Shown here in pieces: positions 1-5,671 of a stretch of 6,618 nt of DNA. A model generated the notes under the pieces. That model made no database searches. It was not told the origin of the DNA and was given only the letters and a program-made list of their open reading frames with translations. Source of the DNA: Nanobdellota archaeon (GTDB lineage: Archaea > Nanobdellota > Nanobdellia > Pacearchaeales > GW2011-AR1). Made by a program: the position numbers and the translations under genes. Where the stretch lies: positions 1 to 6,618 of the forward strand of contig JAUYDD010000183.1 in the NCBI GenBank assembly GCA_030704765.1, in the 5' to 3' direction. The first letter of the stretch is position 1, and every line of letters starts with the position of its first letter.

Positions 1-3
1 GAA

Positions 4-23
4 CCATGGAATAAATTCCATGG
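4..23. repeat. Perfect palindrome (hairpin-forming)
   Basis: CCATGGAAT, a two-base AA spacer, then ATTCCATGG: a 9-bp perfect inverted repeat. Overlapping it, GAACC at 1-5 could instead pair with GGTTC at 31-35, giving an outer arm. It may belong to the end of an RNA or gene lying before the window, or be a protein-binding site. No coding frame explains it. Confidence 0.6.
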
Positions 24-46
24 CGTGTTTGGTTCTTGAGCACCCC

Positions 47-105
47 CAAAATTATTTTTGCTTTCTACATATTAAAATAAGTAAGGTACGCAAAAAATAA
101 TTTTG
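47..105. repeat. Long inverted repeat, 15-bp arms
   Basis: The left arm at 47-61 reads CAAAATTATTTTTGC. The right arm at 90-105 is its reverse complement with one extra A in the A-run. The loop is 28 nt. As RNA this is a long stem, AU-rich but capped by G-C pairs at both ends. It could terminate a transcript entering from outside the window or be part of a regulatory or mobile-element end; nothing chooses between these. Confidence 0.55.
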
Positions 106-115
106 CTGGTCTTAA

Positions 116-136
116 AAGATGTGGTTTAATTTCTGA
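116..136. repeat. Left copy of an inverted, dispersed sequence pair
   Basis: AAGATGTGG at 116-124 followed directly by TTTAATTTCTGA at 125-136. Both blocks recur as exact reverse complements near the other end of the window (6605-6613 and 6581-6592), where 12 extra bases separate them. In AT-rich DNA a single 12-base match could be chance; two blocks in matching order make chance less likely. Confidence 0.35.
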
Positions 137-187
137 CATAATAAAATTTTATTTTATCTAATGTTACATTAATTTATCATTTATACC

Positions 188-196
188 TATTTAAAA
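188..196 (+). promoter_or_regulatory. TATA box for the 219-425 RNA candidate
   Basis: TATTTAAAA, centred at about 192, places an archaeal transcription start near 217-221. That is where the 5' arm of the long-range closing helix of the RNA candidate begins. The agreement of spacing and structure is the main support; the box itself is weak evidence in DNA this AT-rich. Confidence 0.35.
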
Positions 197-218
197 GGTT
201 TATGAATTAATCTTCTAG

Positions 219-425
219 AATATCACCAAAACCTTCGGTTTCGTGCCGCACCTTTAAAAGTGTAGGTTTGCATTGGATTCCGAAAAATCCCTTGGATTTT
301 TTTAGTGGTGAGACTGAAAAAACAAAGCAGAAACTTTGTCAAATTAAAAGCATTTATCTATCCAATACGACAATTTGTAAATGCTTCTAATTTCCATCAC
401 CTGAAGGTGATAGTTTATTTTTTGC
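219..425 (+). ncRNA. Candidate structured RNA, about 200 nt, class unknown
   Basis: A run of local hairpins lies inside one long-range helix. TATCACC at 221-227 is exactly complementary to GGTGATA at 406-412. Between them are AAACC/GGTTT (229-233/237-241), AAAAATCC/GGATTTTT (283-290/294-301), ACAAAG/CTTTGT (322-327/334-339) and AAGCATTTA/TAAATGCTT (348-356/378-386). A U-rich tract follows the closing helix. I looked for RNase P, SRP RNA and tRNA signatures on both strands and found none. The 3' arm of the closing helix is also part of a local hairpin (396-411), so two folds exclude each other, as in a riboswitch or attenuator upstream of truB. It may be a stand-alone RNA or a long truB leader; the truB gene has its own closer TATA box, which favours a separate RNA. 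No conserved sequence was recognised, so class and even transcription are inference. Confidence 0.4.
396..423 (+). terminator. Hairpin plus U-rich tract
   Basis: ATCACCT and AGGTGAT flank a two-base GA centre (effectively a 6-bp stem with a 4-nt loop), followed from 414 by a T-rich run interrupted by one A. This fits a terminator for the upstream RNA candidate, through either the hairpin or simply the T-run, as archaea use. The stem competes with the 221-227/406-412 helix. Confidence 0.4.
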
Positions 426-470
426 TCAGATTACCTAAATTTCTATTTAAAAATTTTAACAAAAGCTATA

Positions 471-480
471 TCTATAAACT
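471..480 (+). promoter_or_regulatory. TATA box of truB
   Basis: TATAAA at 473-478 is centred about 25 nt before the ATG at 500, which would give a leaderless or nearly leaderless mRNA, common in archaea. There is no ribosome-binding site before the ATG, only a T-run. This spacing supports 500 rather than the upstream GTG at 305 as the start. Confidence 0.5.
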
Positions 481-499
481 AGTGAAACATTATTTTTTC

Positions 500-1306
500 A
501 TGAACAAATCAACTTCAGACATAATTCCATTCTATAAACCCGTAGGATTGACACCAGCTCAAGCAATAGATGATTTTAGAAGAAAAAATCCTAAATATAG
601 AAATGAAGCAATATCTCATGCAGGTAAATTAGACCCATTAGCACAAGGCCTTCTTCTTTTAGTCACAGGAAGATTGACTTTGCAAAAAAACTTAAAAAAG
701 TTCTTAAAATTAGACAAAGTCTATAATGCAAGAATCTTGTTTGGAATAAAATCTGATTCTTATGATATACAAGGTGTTCCTTTAATTTCAAGAACAGATA
801 TGAATAAAAATATAGAAATAGATCTAGAAAAATTAAAATCAAAAATACTTTCTCTAAAAGGAGAATATCTCCAAGAGCTTCCTGTATTTTCAGGAAGAAA
901 AGTAAATGGAAAACCTCTTTATTATTATGCAAGAAAGAACCTGTTAGATAAGATAAATATTCCAAAAGAAAAAGTAGAAATAAAAGATATAAAAATAAAT
1001 AAAATATTTAAAATCAGTTCAGAAGAACTATTAAAACAAATAATAAATAAAATTGATTTGTTAGATGGTGATTTCAGGCAAGATGAAATAAAAGAAAAAT
1101 GGAAAATCCTTTTTAAAGATATAAAAAGAGATTTTTTAGTAATTGATGTCACAATATCCTGTTCCTCTGGAACATACATAAGATCATTAGCTAATAATCT
1201 TGGAAAAGAATATAGTGGAGGATTATTGATTGAGCTTTTAAGACAAAAAATAGGAAATTATGATTTAGGGGATGTGAAAAGACAGTTATCAAATATTAGG
1301 GGATGA
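500..1306 (+). CDS. truB: tRNA pseudouridine-55 synthase-like protein (TruB family)
   Basis: TruB-family enzymes isomerise U55 of the tRNA T-loop to pseudouridine. Visible in this 268-residue product are the KPVGLTPAQA start motif (13-22) and HAGKLDPLAQG (40-50) with the expected catalytic Asp45. Further on come the VYNARILFG tyrosine segment (about 74-82), a PVFSGRKVNGKPLYYYAR substrate-binding motif, and CSSGTYIRSLA with the conserved Arg. All family landmarks are present and in order, so activity is plausible. Two oddities stand out. There is an insert of roughly 45 residues before the CSSGTYIR strand, containing GDFRQDEI..KW. The protein also ends soon after LLRQKIGNYDL, with no room for a C-terminal PUA-like domain. 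The motifs resemble bacterial TruB rather than archaeal Cbf5; from memory, the DFRQ..I...W insert occurs in CPR-bacterial TruB. The frame is open upstream to a GTG at 305, but those 65 residues are not family-like and overlap the RNA candidate, so ATG 500 was chosen. It ends convergent to the next gene. Confidence 0.9.
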   Translation: MNKSTSDIIPFYKPVGLTPAQAIDDFRRKNPKYRNEAISHAGKLDPLAQGLLLLVTGRLTLQKNLKKFLKLDKVYNARILFGIKSDSYDIQGVPLISRTDMNKNIEIDLEKLKSKILSLKGEYLQELPVFSGRKVNGKPLYYYARKNLLDKINIPKEKVEIKDIKINKIFKISSEELLKQIINKIDLLDGDFRQDEIKEKWKILFKDIKRDFLVIDVTISCSSGTYIRSLANNLGKEYSGGLLIELLRQKIGNYDLGDVKRQLSNIRG

Positions 1307-1364
1307 TGATTATTGTTATTATTATGTAAAAAACATAGGGAAGTTAGAGTTGTTGTTTGTTGTA

Positions 1365-1393
1365 TTGACATATTCATATCACAAAAGTATAAT
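1365..1393 (+). promoter_or_regulatory. Bacterial-consensus-like promoter in the convergent gap
   Basis: TTGACA (1365-1370), exactly 17 bases, then TATAAT (1388-1393): a perfect match to the bacterial housekeeping -35/-10 consensus. It points toward the 3' end of the minus-strand gene and would make an antisense transcript. If the host is an archaeon this should have no function and is a coincidence in AT-rich DNA. The rest of the 192-nt gap shows only weak short inverted repeats. Confidence 0.2.
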
Positions 1394-1498
1394 TAATACA
1401 TCCTTAATTGATTTTTATCTACTGATTTTATTTATAATTAATTAATACAAAAAGTGAGCATATGAACTATAGAAATTTTTATATTAACAATATTCAAC

Positions 1499-3235
1499 TC
1501 ATTTCTTCCTCAAAAATGCATTCTTGAACATTGTCTCTCTTTCTTTAGAAATATAAACTCCTTTTAGTTTTGGATGTGGTATTGGCATATCACCTACAGT
1601 TGCTCTTTTTGAATTATCAATAAGATAATTGCCTCTGCTGCCGCCTTTTACTAATCTGAATAAATTATTTTCATCGTTTTCATTCTTTATCATATTTATA
1701 TAATAATAAGTCTGCCTTACTTGCCTTGGATAATAAGTCTTTTCTTTATTGAACCACATCCAGACTTTTCCGTTCCTTACTCCAACAAGATTGCCCTTAG
1801 CTTCAATCTTGTCAAATGGTTTATATAGATAAACATCAACTTTTTCACCTTCAATCTCAATATTTTGTTTTTCAAACTTGACAAACTGTCCAGGTGTATC
1901 AAATTCAGATATAGCTAATCCAGATAGACTAATTTTAGATTCTTTTGCCTCACTATTGCCGCTAGAATCAACAGGAGCAGGGTCAGTTTTATCAGGATTA
2001 TTAATAACAGCTGTTGCAGCTGTTTGTGCAGAAGTTGTGACAGCTCCAACATTAGGAATTACAACAGCTCCATTTTTCCTTGCTATAGCATTCAAGTTAT
2101 CATCAAATGTAAAAGTTGCTTGTTGAGATGTATCAGTCTGCATAAGCCTTATTTCTTTATTAGTACCGTCTTCTTCTTTTTCATTTTCATTTTCAAGTGC
2201 AACCTGAGCTCCATTATCAAGATTGACATTTCCTTCAGGTAACCGCAATTCAGTTGCACCATTTTCATTTGCTTTAGCTTTTAATGCTTCAGCAACACCT
2301 GCAAGTGCACCTGCAAGTTGTTGAGCAATCTGCAAACCTTGCTGTAGTTTTTGTTCCAGTTCCTGGCCTCCCCCGCCACCACCCCCGCCCCCTCCACCCC
2401 CTTCGCCACCTCCACTGTCTCCACCTACACCTCCAGGACTCTCTCCTCCACCATGACCTTCATGCTCTCCTGGACTTGGCCTAATATCTGAATCACTTCC
2501 TAGACCCGGATTAGGTTCAGTAGGAGTTTCTGCTGGAGGTAATGTAACACCTTCAGGCATAAACATTCCCATAGCACCATTCCATAATAAAGAACTACCC
2601 GAACCACTAACTCTAACTGAACCATCTTTAAAAATTTCAATCTTTTCAACTCCTCCTTGACCTTTTAACCATTCTAAAGGAATTTTTGCAGACTGCCCTC
2701 TAGCAGGAGTTATTCCTGTATCAAAAAATTTACCATTACCTTGAGATAAAAAACTTGATTTTGATAAATCTACTCCATCAGGAAATTCAACTTTCGGAAA
2801 CATTTCTTTTAAAACATCACTAGCTAAATTATTCTCCTTCCTAATTTCTTTCCAAGTATTTTTATCAGGATTTTGTATAGTATCTTTCATTTTTTCTGTT
2901 TCAGTAACTTGTTTTGCTGTAAGCTTTTTTTCAATAATTTTATCTGCTTTTTTATCTATAAACTCTTCTTTTAAACCACTAGGAATTTTTCCAGAACCCC
3001 ATGTCTCTTTTAAATTTTCTGCTTGAACCATATTATCAATAGAAATATCTTGTAATTCATGATTCAATGGATTGTTATCAACTATTTTTTGTGTAATCGG
3101 ATCAAATTTACCTTGCCCGCTACTCCCCTCCCCACTCACCCTCACAAGAATCAGCAATATAAATATCATGATTATTACAGCAATCAATCCACTTTCTATT
3201 GGAGTGATTTTTCTTCGAGATTTTGTTAATGCCAT
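1499..3235 (-). CDS. Exported single-pass protein with pilin-like N-terminus, poly-Gly hinge and coiled coil; function unknown
   Basis: I do not recognise the family of this 578-residue protein. A basic start (KSRRK) precedes ITPIE and a hydrophobic segment at about 16-32. If cleaved after Lys10, Glu would be at mature position 5, as in type IV pilins, but Lys at -1 is not the usual Gly/Ala, so a plain membrane anchor is equally possible. Residues 35-225 are a mixed hydrophilic region, followed by a Pro/Ser/Glu linker (about 230-265). Next come a glycine tract (about 268-290) and a Gln/Ala/Leu-rich amphipathic helix (291-322) likely to form a coiled coil. The C-terminal part (433-578) is beta-rich, with many Tyr/Lys and the stretch VWMWFNKEKTYYPRQ. 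The bulk is predicted outside the cell. It lies 66 nt after the six-cysteine exported protein on the same strand and is probably cotranscribed, although AAATATAT in that gap could be a second TATA box. An AAAGGA-like element some 15 nt before the ATG is a weak ribosome site. Confidence 0.85.
   Translation of the reverse strand: MALTKSRRKITPIESGLIAVIIMIFILLILVRVSGEGSSGQGKFDPITQKIVDNNPLNHELQDISIDNMVQAENLKETWGSGKIPSGLKEEFIDKKADKIIEKKLTAKQVTETEKMKDTIQNPDKNTWKEIRKENNLASDVLKEMFPKVEFPDGVDLSKSSFLSQGNGKFFDTGITPARGQSAKIPLEWLKGQGGVEKIEIFKDGSVRVSGSGSSLLWNGAMGMFMPEGVTLPPAETPTEPNPGLGSDSDIRPSPGEHEGHGGGESPGGVGGDSGGGEGGGGGGGGGGGGQELEQKLQQGLQIAQQLAGALAGVAEALKAKANENGATELRLPEGNVNLDNGAQVALENENEKEEDGTNKEIRLMQTDTSQQATFTFDDNLNAIARKNGAVVIPNVGAVTTSAQTAATAVINNPDKTDPAPVDSSGNSEAKESKISLSGLAISEFDTPGQFVKFEKQNIEIEGEKVDVYLYKPFDKIEAKGNLVGVRNGKVWMWFNKEKTYYPRQVRQTYYYINMIKNENDENNLFRLVKGGSRGNYLIDNSKRATVGDMPIPHPKLKGVYISKERETMFKNAFLRKK
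2366..2464 (-). repeat. Gly-rich low-complexity coding tract with G-quadruplex pattern
   Basis: This encodes residues about 258-290 of the 578-residue protein, almost all Gly with Ser, Glu, Pro and His. The minus (coding) strand has four runs of exactly five G, complementary to C-runs at 2370-2374, 2382-2386, 2388-2392 and 2397-2401, with loops of 7, 1 and 4 bases: a canonical quadruplex motif in the mRNA. It is a sharp GC island in an otherwise AT-rich gene, and the G-runs are prone to slippage. Confidence 0.8.
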
Positions 3236-3301
3236 ATTTATTTTGTATCCTTTTCTTTCTTTTTCAAATCCCTTGTATCTCCTATCCCATATATTTGATT
3301 T

Positions 3302-4123
3302 TTAATATTTATTCAAAAATTCAAATATATAGGGCTCTGTTGAAGTATAGTTTTCTGATATCATGACAAGTGTTGTGTATGGTAATCCTGGATATTCCAT
3401 CATATCCACATAAAGGTTCCTTTCTTTAGCCATATCAACAACACAATTTATGCATATCATATATTGATTATCACTCTTATGCGTCCTTGTTATGTAATCA
3501 GCAACTTCAAGTATATAATATAATGAAGAGTTATAACTTATAGGAAGCTCTTTTAGGTCAAGTATTTCAGAAGTCTTTTCTGTCTTGAATACTATTAGCA
3601 TTTCAGTTGTGAATGTTGTCCTTCCATTTGTAACAACTGTCCTTGTTTTAGGAATAGCAAATTCAATATTATAATTATTAGACTTCATTTTACCAAGGCA
3701 TGTCATGATGTTCTCATCTACATAAGATGAAAGCTCGTTTTCAACAGTTATTTTTTGAGGAATCAAGAATTCCTGCGAGTAATAATAATACGGAATGAAG
3801 TATGAATCAATATCTTTGTAATATTTGGGTTTTTTATAAAATCCTCCTTGTATTCCAATGACTTTCAATGCTTCTGTTGTGACTTCTTCTTGGCAAGTAT
3901 AGACAGATGCTTTTAATGAATCTATCTCAGGTTTAATGCCAATCATGCATAAAGGATTAGAACCGCAATCATTTTTTCCAGTCTTGAAAATAAATATGAA
4001 CAAGAATACAACAACAATGAGTACAGCTACAATGACAAACACAGCTACTTGTGCATTTCTATTATTAGAAAACAAGTTCTTGTTTATTGAACTAATTTGA
4101 ATTTTTTTCTTGCCTCTTTTCAT
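3302..4123 (-). CDS. Exported six-cysteine membrane-anchored protein, DPANN QGG-type (tentative)
   Basis: This 273-residue protein has a basic N-terminus followed by NAQVAVFVIVAVLIVVVFLFI, a single membrane segment at about 24-46, with the rest predicted outside. Six cysteines (53, 59, 77, 142, 224, 227) all lie after the membrane segment, the last two as CINC, which suggests disulfides or a metal site. The segment C77 ... EALKVIGIQGG (84-94), an aromatic/IPYYYY region (109-115), an IENELxxYVDENIxxC-like stretch and C142 resemble, from memory, a widespread family of DPANN secreted proteins with an AQVAxFVIVA anchor and a Cys...QGG core; that assignment is unverified and their function is not known to me. 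The anchor also resembles archaeal pilin-like N-termini. It is first in a minus-strand pair with the 578-residue protein, which suggests they act together at the surface. The ATG has no ribosome site, and a TATA box lies about 75 nt upstream. Confidence 0.85.
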   Translation of the reverse strand: MKRGKKKIQISSINKNLFSNNRNAQVAVFVIVAVLIVVVFLFIFIFKTGKNDCGSNPLCMIGIKPEIDSLKASVYTCQEEVTTEALKVIGIQGGFYKKPKYYKDIDSYFIPYYYYSQEFLIPQKITVENELSSYVDENIMTCLGKMKSNNYNIEFAIPKTRTVVTNGRTTFTTEMLIVFKTEKTSEILDLKELPISYNSSLYYILEVADYITRTHKSDNQYMICINCVVDMAKERNLYVDMMEYPGLPYTTLVMISENYTSTEPYIFEFLNKY

Positions 4124-4192
4124 TTTGAAATGTATGAAACCATTTCTTTCAAATGGATATTTTAAAATCCAGAAACCTAAAATTTATTTTCA

Positions 4193-4202
4193 TTTATATA
4201 AA
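4193..4202 (-). promoter_or_regulatory. TATA box of the minus-strand pair
   Basis: TTTATATAAA, centred near 4197, predicts a start around 4171 and an untranslated leader of about 45-50 nt before the ATG at 4123. A second AT stretch (TTTTAAAAT near 4160) is an alternative that would give a much shorter leader. Neither can be preferred from sequence alone. Confidence 0.4.
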
Positions 4203-4313
4203 ATAAAAGGTTTCTTGATATAATTAATAGTATTTCTCATTTTTTAAACCTTTTTGAAATAAAGAATTCTGAATTCTGTCCATTATTACCACAAACCACC
4301 AACGACAAACAGC

Positions 4314-4340
4314 TATAAAGTCATGGAAAATGACTTTATA
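4314..4340. promoter_or_regulatory. 11-bp perfect inverted repeat, candidate operator
   Basis: TATAAAGTCAT, five bases GGAAA, then ATGACTTTATA. The arms are perfect and contain G-C pairs, so this is not just AT-richness. It sits about 60-80 bases before the plus-strand TATA candidates and over 100 bases from the minus-strand one, fitting a regulator-binding site for the plus-strand pair. No long T-run follows, which argues against a terminator. Confidence 0.45.
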
Positions 4341-4370
4341 CTTACCTTATAACAACCCTTTATTTTAATC

Positions 4371-4405
4371 ACTATATAGTTATAACTACCAAAAAGTTTA
4401 TAAAC
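4371..4405 (+). promoter_or_regulatory. TATA box candidates of the plus-strand pair
   Basis: There are two candidates. GTTTATAAAC (4396-4405) predicts a start near 4427 and a leader of about 20 nt. CTATATAGTTATAAC (4372-4386) predicts a start near 4404 and a leader containing the whole 4409-4436 hairpin. The first matches the archaeal TATA consensus better. Confidence 0.45.
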
Positions 4406-4408
4406 ATA

Positions 4409-4436
4409 AAAATTATTTATTTCTATAAATAATTTT
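4409..4436. repeat. 12-bp perfect inverted repeat just before the start codon
   Basis: AAAATTATTTAT, four bases TTCT, then ATAAATAATTTT, ending 11 nt before the ATG at 4448. Depending on the transcript start it is either an operator across the start site or a leader hairpin next to the initiation codon. It contains no G-C pairs, so its RNA stability would be modest. Confidence 0.5.
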
Positions 4437-4447
4437 AGCTTATTATC

Positions 4448-5647
4448 ATGGCAAAAAGAAAAAAGAAAAAAATAATAGCACCAAGCACCTTTAGTCCAGG
4501 GCAAAGATGGGGACTTTTAGCATCAGCAGGATTAGTCTCACTTGCATTAGTCGCAGGTTCTTATATTATTCCAAAAGCAACATGTCTTGATATGCAAAAT
4601 CCGCTAAATAATGTATTAGCTCAAGAAAAACAACTTGCAGAAGAAAGAAAAAGAAGAGCTCAAGAAGTGATTGTTGAAGAACAAATTGAATATAAAGATG
4701 TTACTATTCCAAATCAAGAACCAAGAAAAAATCTTGAATCTAGTGTAGAAGATAAATATCCTCCATTAAAACAACCAAGCCTTCAAGAACAAAAGAAAAA
4801 ACCTAGTGATTTAGAAAAAGAGATTGATACAAATACAGGAAATTCAAAACCATCCTTACCTGAGAATGATTCGCCAATACCTTCATGTCCTGTAAAACCC
4901 GCACCCTCACCTCTTGTTAAACCTCAAACAACTCATGAAAAGCCTTCAAATACATCTATAAACCAGGCAAATCCTTTGCAAAGAACTTATAGGGATATAC
5001 AAAATATTGCTTATGAACCTGTTCTAAATAAAGAAATATATCGTGTTCCAAAAACAAAAATAGAAAGATTATTTGCAGGAGATATTGTAGTTACAACAAA
5101 ATCTGAATTCAGCATAGATTCTTATGTCTGGAACAATCTTCCAAGAGGATTATCAAAAAAACAATTATATGATATAATAAAAGAATCACCAATACAGAGT
5201 AAATCAACTGTAATATTAGAAGCAAAAGCAATAGAAAGTAGAGAATTATTAGAAAACTTTGAACGAGCTGCAGATTATTTTATTTCTTTTGGTCCTAATA
5301 GCCTTGATCCAGCAATATCCTTCACTTCTGTAGATAAACAAATATTCCTTAATTATGTAAATAGAGCACTTATAGATGCGCAAAATGAAACAGGAACAAA
5401 TAAATTTAGCAACGGCTCTCAATTAATCTTCAGATCATACCAAGGCAAACCTTCATTAGAAGTAAAAATTGCTAATAGGTCTGGTTTACAGTCCTTGCCA
5501 ATAAGTTTTATACAAGATCCAAATGAAATACAATCAATAAAAAAATTCATGCTATACAGCATGTTTTATCCAGATCTAGATGATCCAAGAAACAAGAATA
5601 GAATTCCTATTGATGGAATATATGCAAGATATAATGCAAAAAATTAA
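4448..5647 (+). CDS. Membrane-anchored surface protein with Pro/Lys-rich linker; function unknown
   Basis: I do not recognise this 399-residue protein. A strongly basic start (AKRKKKKII) leads to one membrane segment at about 22-42 (WGLLASAGLVSLALVAGSYII). The positive charges before it imply the N-terminus is inside and the rest outside. Residues 55-80 are charged and helical (QEKQLAEERKRRAQEV). Residues 85-178 form a disordered linker rich in Pro, Lys, Glu and Ser. A probably folded C-terminal domain spans about 180-399, with YRVPKTKIERLFAGDIVVTT, a helical segment ELLENFERAADYFISFG and a final FYPDLDDPRNKNRIPIDGIYARY. No catalytic motif is visible. Cys occurs only at 46 and 147, so disulfide stabilisation is unlikely. 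Spacer length suggests the domain is held away from the membrane. It is followed after 24 nt by the twin-arginine-like protein, probably one operon, and is divergent from the other exported pair. The ATG has no Shine-Dalgarno; no alternative start precedes the basic segment. Confidence 0.85.
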   Translation: MAKRKKKKIIAPSTFSPGQRWGLLASAGLVSLALVAGSYIIPKATCLDMQNPLNNVLAQEKQLAEERKRRAQEVIVEEQIEYKDVTIPNQEPRKNLESSVEDKYPPLKQPSLQEQKKKPSDLEKEIDTNTGNSKPSLPENDSPIPSCPVKPAPSPLVKPQTTHEKPSNTSINQANPLQRTYRDIQNIAYEPVLNKEIYRVPKTKIERLFAGDIVVTTKSEFSIDSYVWNNLPRGLSKKQLYDIIKESPIQSKSTVILEAKAIESRELLENFERAADYFISFGPNSLDPAISFTSVDKQIFLNYVNRALIDAQNETGTNKFSNGSQLIFRSYQGKPSLEVKIANRSGLQSLPISFIQDPNEIQSIKKFMLYSMFYPDLDDPRNKNRIPIDGIYARYNAKN

Positions 5648-5671
5648 ATATAACTTATACTTGATAATAAA

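Larger units (their letters stand above)
4124..4447. other. Divergent promoter region, 324 nt, no gene
   Basis: This region separates the minus-strand and plus-strand exported-protein pairs. It holds a minus-strand TATA box, a small hairpin CCATTT/AAATGG (4140-4145/4151-4156) that would lie in the minus-strand leader, and a tandem GAATTCT pair (4264-4277). It also holds an 11-bp inverted repeat (4314-4340), three short palindromes (ACTATATAGT 4371-4380, GTTATAAC 4379-4386, GTTTATAAAC 4396-4405) and a 12-bp inverted repeat (4409-4436). I see no coding signal in it. Short AT palindromes are partly expected by composition; the 11-bp and 12-bp repeats are less so. Confidence 0.7.

Noticed and set aside
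219..425. RNase P RNA, SRP RNA, tmRNA or tRNA
   Set aside because: The conserved core segments of these RNAs are absent on both strands, although the size and closed shape invited the idea.
305..499. N-terminal extension of truB from a GTG start
   Set aside because: The 65 extra residues are basic and Phe-rich without family resemblance and overlap the hairpin-rich RNA candidate, and the TATA box at 473 points to the ATG at 500.
663..1179. Two minus-strand open frames within truB
   Set aside because: Phe/Leu/Ser-rich complements of a Lys-rich gene, with truB clearly coding on the plus strand.
1462..1527. A 21-residue open frame after the consensus-like promoter
   Set aside because: Very short, overlaps the 3' end of the minus-strand gene, has no ribosome site and no recognisable content.
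1878..2484. Plus-strand open frames across the 578-residue gene, including a His/Leu-rich one over the Gly tract
   Set aside because: They are antisense shadows of the minus-strand coding frame; the His/Leu/Pro composition is simply the complement of the Gly codons.
4264..4277. Tandem GAATTCT repeat as a CRISPR-like or regulatory array
   Set aside because: Only two 7-base copies with no spacers; no CRISPR array anywhere in the window.
4371..4405. Three short AT palindromes as separate operators
   Set aside because: Eight- to ten-base AT palindromes are expected in this composition, and they overlap the probable TATA boxes.
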